64,000 bases of DNA from Streptomyces sp. SDr-06 (GCF_003324565.1 NZ_QOLA01000018.1:62001-126000); one strand, 5' to 3'. Counted from the first letter of the stretch, positions 16,343 through 25,346 are shown. Numbers and translations: made by a program. The notes: a model not told the origin generated them from the letters alone.

Positions 16343-17368
16343 CTATTCGGCCTGCCCGCCCCCCGGCCGCTCTCCCAGCGTGGCGACCATGATCGCCTTG
16401 ATGGTGTGCATCCGGTTCTCGGCCTCGTCGAAGACGACCGAGTACGGCGACTCGAAGACCTCGTCGGTCACTTCGAGCTCGGTCAGGCCGAACCGCTCGT
16501 GGACGTCGCGGCCGACCTGGGTCGCGAGGTCGTGGAAGGCGGGCAGGCAGTGCAGGAATTTCACCTGCGGGTTGCCGGTGGCGCGCAGCACGTCCATGGT
16601 CACCGAGTACGGCGCCAGGGCCTTGATCCGCTCCGCCCAGACCTCCTGGGGCTCACCCATCGACACCCACACGTCGGTGGCGACGAAGTCCGCTCCGGCG
16701 ACGCCTTCCTCGACGGACTCGGTGAGCGTGACGCGCGCCCCGCTGGCCGCGGCCGCCTCGCGGGCCTGGGCGACGACCTCCTCGGCCGGCCAGTACGCCC
16801 GGGGCGCCACGATGCGGACGTCCATGCCGAGCAGGGCTCCGGTGACGAGGTAGGAGTTGCCCATGTTGAAGCGGGCGTCGCCCAGATAGGCGAAGGCGAC
16901 CTCGCCCAGCGGCTTGTCGGTGTGCTCGGTGACGGTGAGGACGTCGGCGAGCATCTGCGTCGGGTGCCAGTCGTCGGTGAGGCCGTTGTAGACCGGCACA
17001 CCCGCGTGCGCGGCCAGCGTCTCGACCGTCTCCTGGGCGTCCCCCCGGAACTCGATCGCGTCGAACATCCGGCCCAGCACGCGTGCGGTGTCGCGCGCGG
17101 ACTCCTTCTTGCCGATGTGCGAGCCGACGGGATCGATGTACGTCGTCGAGGCCCCCTGGTCGGCGGCGGCCACCTCGAAGGAGCAGCGGGTGCGGGTCGA
17201 GGGCTTCTCGAAGATCAGCGCGATGTTGCGGCCGCGCAGCCGCCGCACCTCCTCACCGGCCTTCTTGGCAGCCTTGAGGTCGGCGGCGAGCGTGACCAGC
17301 CCGAGGAACTCCTCGGCCGTGAAGTCCAGCTCCTTGAGGAAGTGGCGGCCTGCGAGATCTGTCGCCAT
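16343..17368 (-). CDS. argF: Ornithine carbamoyltransferase
   Basis: 341 residues from the ATG at 17368. Carbamoyl-phosphate site STRTR is at residues 57-61, and the ornithine/catalytic motif HCLPAFHD lies near residue 270. Converts ornithine and carbamoyl phosphate to citrulline, or the reverse in catabolism. It lies 72 bases after arginine deiminase on the same strand, so the catabolic role (arcB-like: citrulline to ornithine plus carbamoyl phosphate) is likely. The spacer carries CTATAC twice, 20 bp apart (17421 and 17441), and may hold an internal promoter. No carbamate kinase gene is nearby, which leaves the ATP-yielding step of the pathway unaccounted for here. Confidence 0.93.
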   Translation of the reverse strand: MATDLAGRHFLKELDFTAEEFLGLVTLAADLKAAKKAGEEVRRLRGRNIALIFEKPSTRTRCSFEVAAADQGASTTYIDPVGSHIGKKESARDTARVLGRMFDAIEFRGDAQETVETLAAHAGVPVYNGLTDDWHPTQMLADVLTVTEHTDKPLGEVAFAYLGDARFNMGNSYLVTGALLGMDVRIVAPRAYWPAEEVVAQAREAAAASGARVTLTESVEEGVAGADFVATDVWVSMGEPQEVWAERIKALAPYSVTMDVLRATGNPQVKFLHCLPAFHDLATQVGRDVHERFGLTELEVTDEVFESPYSVVFDEAENRMHTIKAIMVATLGERPGGGQAE

Positions 17369-17440
17369 GGGGCTGCTCCTGAGCACGGATAGGGGACGAC
17401 GAACGAACAACGCTGGAAGTCTATACGATAGAACGCATCA

Positions 17441-18673
17441 CTATACGGAGTCGCGTTCCACCGGACAGCTCATGCAGCGCGGGCCTCCCCTCCCCCGCCC
17501 CAGCTCACTGCCCCGGATCTCGATCACCTCGATGCCCTCCTTGCGCAGATGCGTGTTGGTCGTGACGTTGCGCTCGTACGCGACGACCACCCCCGGCTCG
17601 ACCGCGAGCACATTGCAGCCGTCGTCCCACTGCTCTCGCTCGGCGGAGTGCACGTCCTGGGTGGCGGTGAGCACCCGGATCCGGTCCAGGCCGAGCGCCG
17701 CGGCGATCGCGCGGTGCATGTGCTCCGGCGGATGGTCGGTGACCTTGAGCTCCTGCTCGCCCGCACCCGGCTCGATCGTGTACGAGCGGAGCATGCCCAG
17801 GCCCGCGTACTGGGTGAAGGTCTCCCCGTCGACCATCGTCATCACCGTGTCGAGATGCATGAACGCCCGCCGCTTCGGCATGTCGAGCGCCACGATGCTC
17901 CGCGCCGAACCCGCCGCGAACAGGCCCCGGGCCAGCATCTCCACGGCCTGCGGAGTGGTCCGCTCACTCATCCCGATCAGCACGGCGCCGTTCCCGATCA
18001 CCAGGACGTCACCGCCCTCGATGGTGGAGGGATAGTCGCTCTGACCCCGCGACCAGAGGTTGAACGGGCCTGTCTGCGGCCCCGTGAACAGCGGATGGTG
18101 GCGGTAGATCGCCTCGAAGTGGACGGTCTCGCGCTGCCGGGCCGGCCAGCGCATCGCGTTGATCGAGACCCCGTCGTAGATCCAGGCCGAGGTGTCCCGG
18201 GTGAAGAGGTGGTTCGGCAGCGGACCCAGCAGGAAGTCGTCCAGATCCATCGCGTGGAAGCGCACCGACGTCGGCTCCGGATGCCCCTCCAGGAACTCCC
18301 GCTTGGTCATCCCGCCGACCAGCGCCTCCGCCAGCTCGGCGGCGGGCAGGTCCTCGAAGGCCGCCCGCAGGTGCCCCGTCGCGAGCGGCCCGTACTCCTT
18401 CTCGTCGAAGACCCGGTCAAGCACGAGCGCCCGGGCCTCGCGGATCTCCAGCGACTCGCGCAGCAGATCACCGAAGAGATGGACCTGGACCCCGCGGTCG
18501 CGGAGCACGTCCGCGAAACCGTCGTGCTCCTGTCTGGCCCGCCGCACCCACAGCACGTCGTCGAAGAGCAACGCGTCCTTGTTGCTGGGCGTGAGCCGCT
18601 TCAGCTCCAGATCTGGCCGGTGGAGTATGACGCGGCGCAGCCGCCCGGTCTCGGAATCGACATGGAATCCCAT
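17441..18673 (-). CDS. arcA: Arginine deiminase
   Basis: 410 residues from the ATG at 18673. The catalytic cysteine is Cys400 in RCMSCP near the C-terminus. Other family marks are IEGGDVLVIG, AFMHLDTVM and QWDDGCNVLAVEPG. Hydrolyses arginine to citrulline and ammonia in the cytoplasm. It heads the leftward arginine unit with ornithine carbamoyltransferase. Immediately upstream is the hairpin that ends the pnkp transcript, so arcA's promoter must lie within the 89-bp gap or inside that hairpin region. The assignment is firm. Confidence 0.95.
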   Translation of the reverse strand: MGFHVDSETGRLRRVILHRPDLELKRLTPSNKDALLFDDVLWVRRARQEHDGFADVLRDRGVQVHLFGDLLRESLEIREARALVLDRVFDEKEYGPLATGHLRAAFEDLPAAELAEALVGGMTKREFLEGHPEPTSVRFHAMDLDDFLLGPLPNHLFTRDTSAWIYDGVSINAMRWPARQRETVHFEAIYRHHPLFTGPQTGPFNLWSRGQSDYPSTIEGGDVLVIGNGAVLIGMSERTTPQAVEMLARGLFAAGSARSIVALDMPKRRAFMHLDTVMTMVDGETFTQYAGLGMLRSYTIEPGAGEQELKVTDHPPEHMHRAIAAALGLDRIRVLTATQDVHSAEREQWDDGCNVLAVEPGVVVAYERNVTTNTHLRKEGIEVIEIRGSELGRGRGGPRCMSCPVERDSV

Positions 18674-18731
18674 GCCCCCATCCTGTCCCCCGACAGCCCC
18701 GCTCACCCGGAGAACACAGCCGCCGCGTGGG

Positions 18732-18759
18732 CCGGTGGGCCGCCGCTGCGGCCCACCGG
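18732..18759 (-). terminator. Terminator hairpin after pnkp
   Basis: Perfect 12-bp stem, CCGGTGGGCCGC (18732-18743) with GCGGCCCACCGG (18748-18759), and a four-base loop, starting three bases after the pnkp stop. No U-run, as is usual in GC-rich actinobacteria. It would separate the hen1-pnkp transcript from arcA. Confidence 0.75.
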
Positions 18760-18762
18760 GAC

Positions 18763-21321
18763 TCACAGCCTCGGGTCCACCGGCTCCGATTCGAGCGCCA
18801 GGACGGCGAAGACCGCCTCGTGGACCCGCCACAGCGGCTCACCGGCCGCGAGCCGCTCCAACGCCTCCAGGCCGAGCGCGTACTCCCGCAGCGCGAGCGA
18901 CCGCTTGTGCCCCAGGAACCGCCCGCGCAGCCGCTCCAGGTGGTCCGGGCGCGTGTACTCGGGACCGTAGATGATCCGCAGGTACTCGCGCCCCCGCACC
19001 TTGATGCCGGGCTGCACCAGGCGCCCCCTGCCGTCCCGGGCCAGCGCCTGGAGCGGCTTGACGACCATGCCCTCGCCGCCCGCGGCGGTCAGCTCCAGCC
19101 ACCAGTCGACACCGACCCGCACCGACGCCTCGTCACCCGTGTCGACCACCAGACGCCGCGTCACCTGGAGCAGCCCCGTCGGGTCGTGCTCGACCAGCCG
19201 GTCGAGCCAGGCCAACTGCTCGTCGTGCGGCACCCCGGCCAGACTGCGCCCTCGCGCAGCCAGGATCTGGAACGGCGCGATCCGCACTCCGGCGAGCCCG
19301 TCCGTCGACCAGCAGTAGCGCCGGTAGGCCTCGGTGAACGCGGCCGCGTCGGTGGCCCGCTCCCGCTGCCGCTCCAGCAGCCCCGCCACCTCGACGCCCC
19401 GGCCCGAAGCCGCCTCCAGCGCCCCGACGGCGGCCGGCAGAGCGGACCCGGACGCGGCGCCCACCGCGGCGTACTGCGAACGCAGCAGCCCGGACGCCTT
19501 CAGCGACCACGGCATCAGCTCGGCGTCCAACAGGAGCCAGTCGGTGGCGAGTTCCTCCCACAGCCCGGCCGCCGTCACCGCCGACCGCAACCGCTCGAGC
19601 ACCTCCTCGGTGACGGCCGCGTCATCGAAGAACGGCCGCCCGGTACGGGTGTGCAGCACCCCCGTCGGCCCCCGGACCCCGAACCGCTCGCGCGCCGCCT
19701 CCGCGTCACGGCAGACCAGCGCCACCGCCCGCGAGCCCATGTGCTTCTCCTCGCACACGACCCGCGCGACCCCGTCCTCGCGGTACTGCGCGAACGCCTG
19801 TGCCGGGTGCTCCAGGTAACCCTCCGCCGCGGACGTCGCGGTCGGCGCCATGGTCGGCGGCAGATAGGCGAGCAGCCGCGGGTCGACGGCGAACCGGCTC
19901 ATCACCTCGAGCGCGGCCGCCGCGTTCTCCTCGCGGACCGCGACCCGGCCCATCAGCCGGGTCTCGACAATCCTGCGTCCGTGCACATCGGCGAGGTCGA
20001 GCGGACGCCCTTCCTGGCCGCCCGGCACCTCGGTCACCAGCGGCTTGGCCGGCTCGTACCAGACCCGCTCCGCGGGCACGTCGACCAGCTCACGCTCCGG
20101 CCAGCGCAGCGCGGTCATCCGGCCGCCGAACACCGCGCCGGTGTCCAGGCAGATGGTGTTGTTGACCCACGAGGTGTTCGGCACGGGGGTGTGGCCGTAC
20201 ACCACCGCCGCACGGCCGCGGTAGTCCTCCGCCCACGGGTAGCGCACCGGCAGCCCGAACTCGTCGGTCTCCCCCGTCGTGTCCCCGTACAGCGCGTGCG
20301 AGCGGACCCGGCCCGAGGTGCGCCCGTGGTACTTCTCGGGCAGGCCCGCGTGGCAGACGACCAGGTTGCCGCCGTCGAGCACGTAGTGGCTGACGAGCCC
20401 GTCGATGAACTCCCGCACCTGCTCCCTGAAGCTGTCGTCCTCCTTCTCCAACTGGCTGATGGTCTCGGCCAGTCCGTGCGTGTGCTGGACGTTGCGTCCC
20501 TTCAGGTAACGGCCGAGCTTGTTCTCGTGGTTCCCGGGCACGCACAGCGCGTTGCCTCCGGCGACCATGCTCATCACCCGGCGCAGCACACCGGGGCTGT
20601 CGGGCCCCCGGTCCACCAGGTCACCGACGAAGACCGCGGTACGGCCCCCCGGGTGGACGCCGTCGACGTAGCCGAGCTTGCGCAGCAGGGTCTCCAGCTC
20701 GGAGCGGCAGCCGTGGACGTCGCCGATGATGTCGAAGGGCCCGGTGAGGTGGGTGAGGTCGTTGTAGCGCCGCTCGGTGACGATCTCCACGCTCTCCACC
20801 TCGGCCACGCTGCGCAGCACGTGCACCTTGCGGAACCCCTCGCGCTCCAACCCGCGCAGCGAGCGCCGCAGTTCGCGACGGTGTCGGCCGATCACATGGC
20901 GGGGCATCCCGGCCCGGTCCGGGCGGCGCGCGTTCCGCTCGGCACAGACGTCCTCCGGCAGGTCGAGCACGATCGCGATCGGCAGCACGTCGTGCTCCCG
21001 AGCGATGCGGACGAGCTGCTTGCGGCTCTCCGGCTGCACGTTCGTGGCGTCGATCACGGTCCGCCGCCCCGCCGCCAGCCGCTTGCCGGTGATGTAGTGG
21101 AGCACGTCGAACGCGTCGCCGCTGGCGCTCTGGTCGTTCTCGTCGTCGGCCACCAGGCCCCGGCAGAAGTCCGAGGAGATCACCTCGGTCGGCCTGAAGT
21201 GGCGGCGGGCGAACGTGGACTTGCCCGATCCGGTCGCGCCGACGAGGACCACGAGGGACAGGTCGGTGACGGCGAGCGTCCGCCCGCCGTCCGGGGCGTG
21301 CGTGCTGGTCTCGGTGCTCAT
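18763..21321 (-). CDS. pnkp: Bacterial polynucleotide kinase-phosphatase (RNA repair, Pnkp)
   Basis: 852 residues, close to the usual 850-870, with the three-module order. The 5' kinase has P-loop GATGSGKS at residues 28-35. The 2',3' phosphatase is a metallophosphoesterase with GDVHG (Asp201, His203), GDLVDRG (Asp234) and GNHEN (Asn264-His265). The C-terminal ligase-like adenylyltransferase has its nucleotidyl lysine at about Lys526 in EEKHMGSR. Pnkp heals and, with Hen1, seals RNAs cut by ribotoxins, methylating the repair junction so it cannot be cut again. Start ATG at 21321 overlaps the hen1 stop by four bases, so subunits are made in a coupled way. All catalytic residues I can check are intact. 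Confidence 0.95.
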   Translation of the reverse strand: MSTETSTHAPDGGRTLAVTDLSLVVLVGATGSGKSTFARRHFRPTEVISSDFCRGLVADDENDQSASGDAFDVLHYITGKRLAAGRRTVIDATNVQPESRKQLVRIAREHDVLPIAIVLDLPEDVCAERNARRPDRAGMPRHVIGRHRRELRRSLRGLEREGFRKVHVLRSVAEVESVEIVTERRYNDLTHLTGPFDIIGDVHGCRSELETLLRKLGYVDGVHPGGRTAVFVGDLVDRGPDSPGVLRRVMSMVAGGNALCVPGNHENKLGRYLKGRNVQHTHGLAETISQLEKEDDSFREQVREFIDGLVSHYVLDGGNLVVCHAGLPEKYHGRTSGRVRSHALYGDTTGETDEFGLPVRYPWAEDYRGRAAVVYGHTPVPNTSWVNNTICLDTGAVFGGRMTALRWPERELVDVPAERVWYEPAKPLVTEVPGGQEGRPLDLADVHGRRIVETRLMGRVAVREENAAAALEVMSRFAVDPRLLAYLPPTMAPTATSAAEGYLEHPAQAFAQYREDGVARVVCEEKHMGSRAVALVCRDAEAARERFGVRGPTGVLHTRTGRPFFDDAAVTEEVLERLRSAVTAAGLWEELATDWLLLDAELMPWSLKASGLLRSQYAAVGAASGSALPAAVGALEAASGRGVEVAGLLERQRERATDAAAFTEAYRRYCWSTDGLAGVRIAPFQILAARGRSLAGVPHDEQLAWLDRLVEHDPTGLLQVTRRLVVDTGDEASVRVGVDWWLELTAAGGEGMVVKPLQALARDGRGRLVQPGIKVRGREYLRIIYGPEYTRPDHLERLRGRFLGHKRSLALREYALGLEALERLAAGEPLWRVHEAVFAVLALESEPVDPRL

Positions 21322-22850
21322 GCTGCCGTCGCCTCCTTCGGCGTCGTCGGGGATGCGTCCTGCGTGTCGGGCCGTGCGGTCGTGCCGGACGGCCGCGCCT
21401 GCCTGTCGGCGCCCTGCAGCGTGAACACCGCCAGCTGGGTGGGCGGGCCCACCTCCGGGTCGTCCGGGCCGACCGGGGCGAACCGCACGCCGTAGCCGTG
21501 GCGTTCGGCGACCGAAGCCGCCCACGCCCGGAACTCCGCCCGGCTCCATTCGAACCGGTGGTCCCCGTGGCGCACGTGCCCGGCCGGAAGCGACTCCCAG
21601 CGGACGTTGTACTCCACATTCGGCGTCGTCACGATCACCGTGCCGGGCCGCGCCGACCCGAACACGGCGTACTCCAGCGCCGGCAGCCTGGGCAGGTCCA
21701 GGTGCTCGATCACCTCACTGAGCACCGCCGCGTCGTACCCCTTGAGCCTCTTGTCCGTGTACGCGAGAGAACCCTGGAGCAGCGTCACACGCGCCGCCTG
21801 ACGCTCCGTCATGCGCTCCAGGCGCAGCCGCCGGGACGCGACCGTCAGCGCGCGCATCGAGACGTCCACCCCCACGATCTCGGTGAACCGCACGTCCTTG
21901 AGGAGCGCCTGCACCAACTGCCCCTGGCCACAGCCGAGGTCGAGCACACGCTGGGCCCCGGCCGCCACCAGCTCCGCGAGGATCGCGAGCCGCCGCTGCT
22001 CGGCGAGCGGCACCGGCCGGTCGGAGGTGTCGCTGGTCTCGTCGACGGCGTTGTCGACCTCCTCGACGTCGAGCCCCTCCGTCTCGGCGAGACGGACCAG
22101 TTCGAGCCGCTCCATCGCCTGGCGGGCCAGACCCCGGCGCCGCGACAGATACCGGCTGGTGATCAGCTGCTGCTCGGGATGGTCGGCCAGCCAGCCGTCC
22201 CCGGCCCGCAGCAGCTTGTCCACCTCGTCCGGGGCCACCCAGTAGTGCTTGGCGTCGTCGAGCACGGGCAGCAGCACATACAGCTGCCGCAGCGCGTCGG
22301 CCAGCCGCAGCTCCCCTTCGAGGACGAGCCGCACATAGCGCGAGTCGCCCCACTCGGGGAACCGCTCGTCCAGCACGACCGGCTCGGCGGCCACCGTGTC
22401 CCAGCCCAGCGGCCCGAACAGCCGGTGCACGAGCTCCACCCCGCCACGGGCGGGCAGCGCGGGCACCTCGATACGCAACGGCAGCGGCGCCGCCGCCCGC
22501 TCCGGCAGCACGGCGCACACCCCGCGCAGCGCGCTCTTGAAGACGGCGGACAGCGCGACGGACATCAGCGAAGAGGCCGCGTACGGGCGGTCGTTGACGT
22601 ACTGCGCGAGCGCCGCGTCGGGAGCACCGCCCCGGCCCTTGCCCTGGCCGCGCCGGACCAGCGCGATCGGATCCACCTCCAGGAGCAGCGCGGCCGTGCA
22701 GCGCTCGGCGGTCGCCTCCGGGTAGAAGACGTGCGCCGTGCCGTGGGAGGCGGAGAAGCGCTGCGCCTTGTCGGGATGCTTGTGCAGCAGGAATCCGAGG
22801 TCGGTCGCGGGGCTTTCCAGGGTGCCGGTGGTGGTGACTGTCAGGAACAC
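21318..22850 (-). CDS. hen1: 3'-terminal RNA ribose 2'-O-methyltransferase Hen1
   Basis: 510 residues with GTG start at 22850. The N-terminal half (about 1-260) is the bacterial Hen1 domain that activates the Pnkp ligase. The C-terminal half is the methyltransferase: SAM site LDLGCGQGQL at 303-312, metal-binding SEVIEHLD (Glu379, Glu382, His383) and His431 in HRFEW. It methylates the 2'-OH at the repair junction before sealing. It overlaps pnkp (ATGA), the standard hen1-pnkp cassette. The tail after residue 470 is a low-complexity Ala/Thr/Pro stretch. The GTG has only a weak GGGGT ribosome site; I see no better start. Confidence 0.94.
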   Translation of the reverse strand: MFLTVTTTGTLESPATDLGFLLHKHPDKAQRFSASHGTAHVFYPEATAERCTAALLLEVDPIALVRRGQGKGRGGAPDAALAQYVNDRPYAASSLMSVALSAVFKSALRGVCAVLPERAAAPLPLRIEVPALPARGGVELVHRLFGPLGWDTVAAEPVVLDERFPEWGDSRYVRLVLEGELRLADALRQLYVLLPVLDDAKHYWVAPDEVDKLLRAGDGWLADHPEQQLITSRYLSRRRGLARQAMERLELVRLAETEGLDVEEVDNAVDETSDTSDRPVPLAEQRRLAILAELVAAGAQRVLDLGCGQGQLVQALLKDVRFTEIVGVDVSMRALTVASRRLRLERMTERQAARVTLLQGSLAYTDKRLKGYDAAVLSEVIEHLDLPRLPALEYAVFGSARPGTVIVTTPNVEYNVRWESLPAGHVRHGDHRFEWSRAEFRAWAASVAERHGYGVRFAPVGPDDPEVGPPTQLAVFTLQGADRQARPSGTTARPDTQDASPTTPKEATAA

Positions 22851-22896
22851 ACCCCGAGTATCGCCGCGCCCTCTCCCCTCCCACCAGCGGTTTTCG

Positions 22897-23922
22897 CTAC
22901 GCCGACCGCCCCCGCACCGCCGTCGCCAACTCGGCGATCCCCGACGGCCCGACCCGGCAGCACCCGCCGACGAGCCGCGCCCCGGCCGCCACCCAGTCCC
23001 CCACCCGCGCCGCGTCGAACGTCGAGCCGCCCGTCCAGCCGCGCCGCTTGGCATCCCACCGCTCGCCGCTGTTCGGGTAGACCACCACCGGCTTGCCCGT
23101 GACCGAGGCCGCCAGCGGCACAGCCCGGTCGGCATCGCCCGGCGTGCAGCAGTTCACCCCGACCGCGATCACCTGCTCGTGCCCCGCCACCAGACCGAAC
23201 GCCGCGCCCAGATCCTGACCGGCCCGCGTGCGCCCGCCCTCCACGCTGTACGACAGCCACACCGGCACCCCGCACCCCTCGACGGCCCGCAGCAGCGCCT
23301 CCGCCTCGTCGGCGTCCGGCACGGTCTCCAGAGCCAGCACATCGGGCCCGGCTGCCACCAGCGCCTCGATCCGCGGCCGGTGGAACCGCTCCAACTCCCG
23401 CACGCTCAGCCCATAACGCCCCCGGTACTCACTGCCGTCGGCGAGGAAGGCACCGTAGGGGCCGATGGAGGCGGCCACCCACAGGTCGGGGGGCTGGGCG
23501 GGGGGCCGGGGGGCTCCCCCCTCCCCCCTCCCCCGCCCCACCCCTCCCCCCGAGCCCCCGCCCGGTTCCCCCACCACCCCAGCGTCAGCCGAGTCCACGT
23601 CGCCCTGCGCCAACTCGCCTGCCGCTCGCGCGAGTTGAATGCTGTCGGCCAGCAGGCGCGCGGCCTCGTCGTGGCTCAGGCCGCGGCGGGCGAAGCCCTC
23701 GAAGGTGGCCTGGTAGCTGGCCGTGGTCAGGACCTGGGCGCCCGCCCGTACATAGGCCGCGTGTGCGGCCTGGATCTGCCGCGGGGCATCGGCGAGCAGC
23801 CGGGCCGACCACAGCGCGTCGCTCAAGTCGAAGCCCTGTGCCTCCAGTTGGTTGGACAGGCCACCGTCGAGGACGACGGGACCCTGCGCGAGGGCCGCTG
23901 CGAGTGTCCGGGCGGGCCGCAC
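22897..23922 (-). CDS. mmuM: Homocysteine S-methyltransferase (MmuM-like), with Gly-rich insert
   Basis: 341 residues with GTG start at 23922. TIM barrel beginning VVLDGGLSNQLEAQG. The zinc cysteines are GVNCC and the double cysteine in VGGCC near the C-terminus. Transfers a methyl group from S-methylmethionine or SAM to homocysteine to make methionine. Odd: after the segment AGELAQGDVDSAD there is a Gly/Arg-rich low-complexity insert of about 28 residues before LWVAASIGPYG, encoded by runs of G/C (about 23497-23580). The insert falls before the strand carrying the conserved SIGP motif, so it probably forms a loop. The gene starts three bases from the stop of the F420-type oxidoreductase upstream. 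Confidence 0.85.
   Translation of the reverse strand: MRPARTLAAALAQGPVVLDGGLSNQLEAQGFDLSDALWSARLLADAPRQIQAAHAAYVRAGAQVLTTASYQATFEGFARRGLSHDEAARLLADSIQLARAAGELAQGDVDSADAGVVGEPGGGSGGGVGRGRGEGGAPRPPAQPPDLWVAASIGPYGAFLADGSEYRGRYGLSVRELERFHRPRIEALVAAGPDVLALETVPDADEAEALLRAVEGCGVPVWLSYSVEGGRTRAGQDLGAAFGLVAGHEQVIAVGVNCCTPGDADRAVPLAASVTGKPVVVYPNSGERWDAKRRGWTGGSTFDAARVGDWVAAGARLVGGCCRVGPSGIAELATAVRGRSA
23497..23580. repeat. Homopolymeric G/C tract inside the methyltransferase gene
   Basis: The plus strand runs through several G-runs (up to six) and then long C-runs (blocks of five and six C separated by single T or A). The coding strand is therefore G-run-rich and could form a G-quadruplex; the tract encodes the Gly-rich insert. 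Such tracts are prone to slippage, but the frame is intact in this copy. Confidence 0.7.
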
Positions 23923-23924
23923 GG

Positions 23925-24854
23925 TCAGGCTCCGTTCAGCTGCGGCAGCACCTGCGAGGAGATCAGTTCGAGGTGGTCGAGGTCGTCGAGGTCGAGCAGC
24001 TGGAGGTAGATGCGGGACGAGCCGGTCGCCTCGTACTTGCCGATCTTCTCGACGACTTCGGCGGGCGAGCCCGCGAGTCCGTTGGCCTTGAGTTCCTCCA
24101 CCTCCCGTCCGATGGCGGCGGCCCGGCGGGCCACCTGTGCGTCGTCCTTGCCCACGCAGACCACCAGCGCGTTGGAGTACACGAGGTCGTCCGCCCTGCG
24201 TCCGGCGGCCTCCGCGGCCGCCTTCACCCTGGTGAACTGCCGCTCGCTGTCCTCGATGGAGGCGAACGGGATGTTGAACTCGTCGGCGTACTGCGCGGCG
24301 AGCCGTGGCGTGCGGGTCGCCCCGTGGCCGCCGATCAGGACGGGCACCTTGGCCTGCGCGGGCTTGGGCAGCGCGGGTGAGTCGCTGAGCTGGTAGTAGG
24401 TGCCGTGGTAGTCGAAGGTCTGGCCCACTTCGGTGGCCCAGAGTCCGGTGACGATGGCCAGCTGCTCCTCCAGCCTGGCGAATTTCTCCTTGGGGAAGGG
24501 GATGCCGTACGCCTTGTGCTCGTCCTCGAACCACCCTGCTCCCAGGCCGAGTTCGACCCGGCCTCCCGACATCTGGTCGACCTGGGCGACCTGGATGGCG
24601 AGGACGCCCGGCAGCCGGAAGGTGCCGGCCGTCATCAGCGTGCCGAGCCGGATGCGCCGGGTCTCGCGGGCGAGCCCGGCCAGGGTGATCCAGGCGTCGG
24701 TCGGCCCCGGGAGCCCGTCGGCGGATCCCATCCGGAGATAGTGGTCGGAGCGGAAGAAGGCGTCGAAGCCGAGGTCTTCGGTGGCCTTGGCGACGGTCAG
24801 GAGGGTGTCGTAGCCCGCGCCCTGCTGGGGCTCGGTGAAGATGCGAAGATCCAT
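23925..24854 (-). CDS. LLM class (luciferase-like) F420-dependent oxidoreductase
   Basis: 309 residues from the ATG at 24854. Luciferase-like TIM barrel: GFDAFFRSDHYLRMG near residue 28, then GLARETRRIRLGTLMT, GRVELGLGAGWFEDEH, and KVPVLIGGHGATRTP. The GLGAGW and GGHG motifs mark the F420-binding branch common in actinobacteria. It probably reduces or oxidises a small organic substrate with coenzyme F420 in the cytoplasm; the substrate is unknown. It ends three bases before the methyltransferase GTG, so the two form an operon. No functional link between them is evident. Confidence 0.85.
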   Translation of the reverse strand: MDLRIFTEPQQGAGYDTLLTVAKATEDLGFDAFFRSDHYLRMGSADGLPGPTDAWITLAGLARETRRIRLGTLMTAGTFRLPGVLAIQVAQVDQMSGGRVELGLGAGWFEDEHKAYGIPFPKEKFARLEEQLAIVTGLWATEVGQTFDYHGTYYQLSDSPALPKPAQAKVPVLIGGHGATRTPRLAAQYADEFNIPFASIEDSERQFTRVKAAAEAAGRRADDLVYSNALVVCVGKDDAQVARRAAAIGREVEELKANGLAGSPAEVVEKIGKYEATGSSRIYLQLLDLDDLDHLELISSQVLPQLNGA

Positions 24855-24921
24855 GCCTCCATCCTGCACCGTTGGACCGCCGTCAACCCCGCCTCCACCA
24901 CGCGCCGCACCACAGCCCGGT

Positions 24922-24935
24922 CGGGTGAATATTCG
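24922..24935. promoter_or_regulatory. Near-perfect dyad GGTGAATATTCGCC before the LLM oxidoreductase gene
   Basis: The 14 bp reads the same on both strands except for one base pair, centred on GAATATTC. It lies 68 bases upstream of the leftward oxidoreductase start and 170 bases before the rightward small gene, in an AT-richer patch. A simple operator candidate; no regulator gene is adjacent. Confidence 0.35.
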
Positions 24936-25103
24936 CCGATCTCGCGGGTCGCGCCCCCTCTGACCAGTGACGTTGGCGTCGAACGTTCGTTGGCTCGGGC
25001 GGAGCCGGACCGCCCGGCCCGCGAGTCGGCGGCCCTGTCCGGTGCGTCGACCGATTCTCCGCCCTGTCCGCCGCGCGGGAGGGCTTGGGCCGAGGAGGCC
25101 GCC

Positions 25104-25346
25104 ATGTCCCAGGAAGCCGTGCCCGAACAGAGCGTGCCGCAGCAGTCGGCGCCGCAGTCCGCCGCCCAGCGGGAGGGTGCGCCGAAGGGGCTGTTGCAGC
25201 AGATGGAGGAGCTGATGGCGGCGCTGAGTGCCGATCTGACGCAGCTCGACGCGGATCTGCAGTCCACCGCCGACCGCGCGCCGTCCCCGGGCGAGGCGCG
25301 GCAGACGTCCGGCCATGAGGAGCGCGAGCAGCGCGAGAGGCGCTAG
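25104..25346 (+). CDS. Small hydrophilic protein of unknown function
   Basis: 80 residues from the ATG at 25104; a near-perfect AGGAGG lies 5 bases upstream, which is the main reason to call it. The sequence is Gln/Ala/Glu-rich: a Pro/Gln/Ser N-terminal third, a helical middle GLLQQMEELMAALSADL that could form a short coiled coil, and a charged tail ending EEREQRERR. No domain recognised and no membrane segment or signal peptide. It stands alone, divergent from the F420-type oxidoreductase. Confidence 0.6.
   Translation: MSQEAVPEQSVPQQSAPQSAAQREGAPKGLLQQMEELMAALSADLTQLDADLQSTADRAPSPGEARQTSGHEEREQRERR

Noticed and set aside
17421..17446. ArgR-binding boxes between arcA and argF
   Set aside because: The repeated CTATAC does not match the ARG-box form I know (TGCAT-type half-sites), so only mentioned under the carbamoyltransferase gene.
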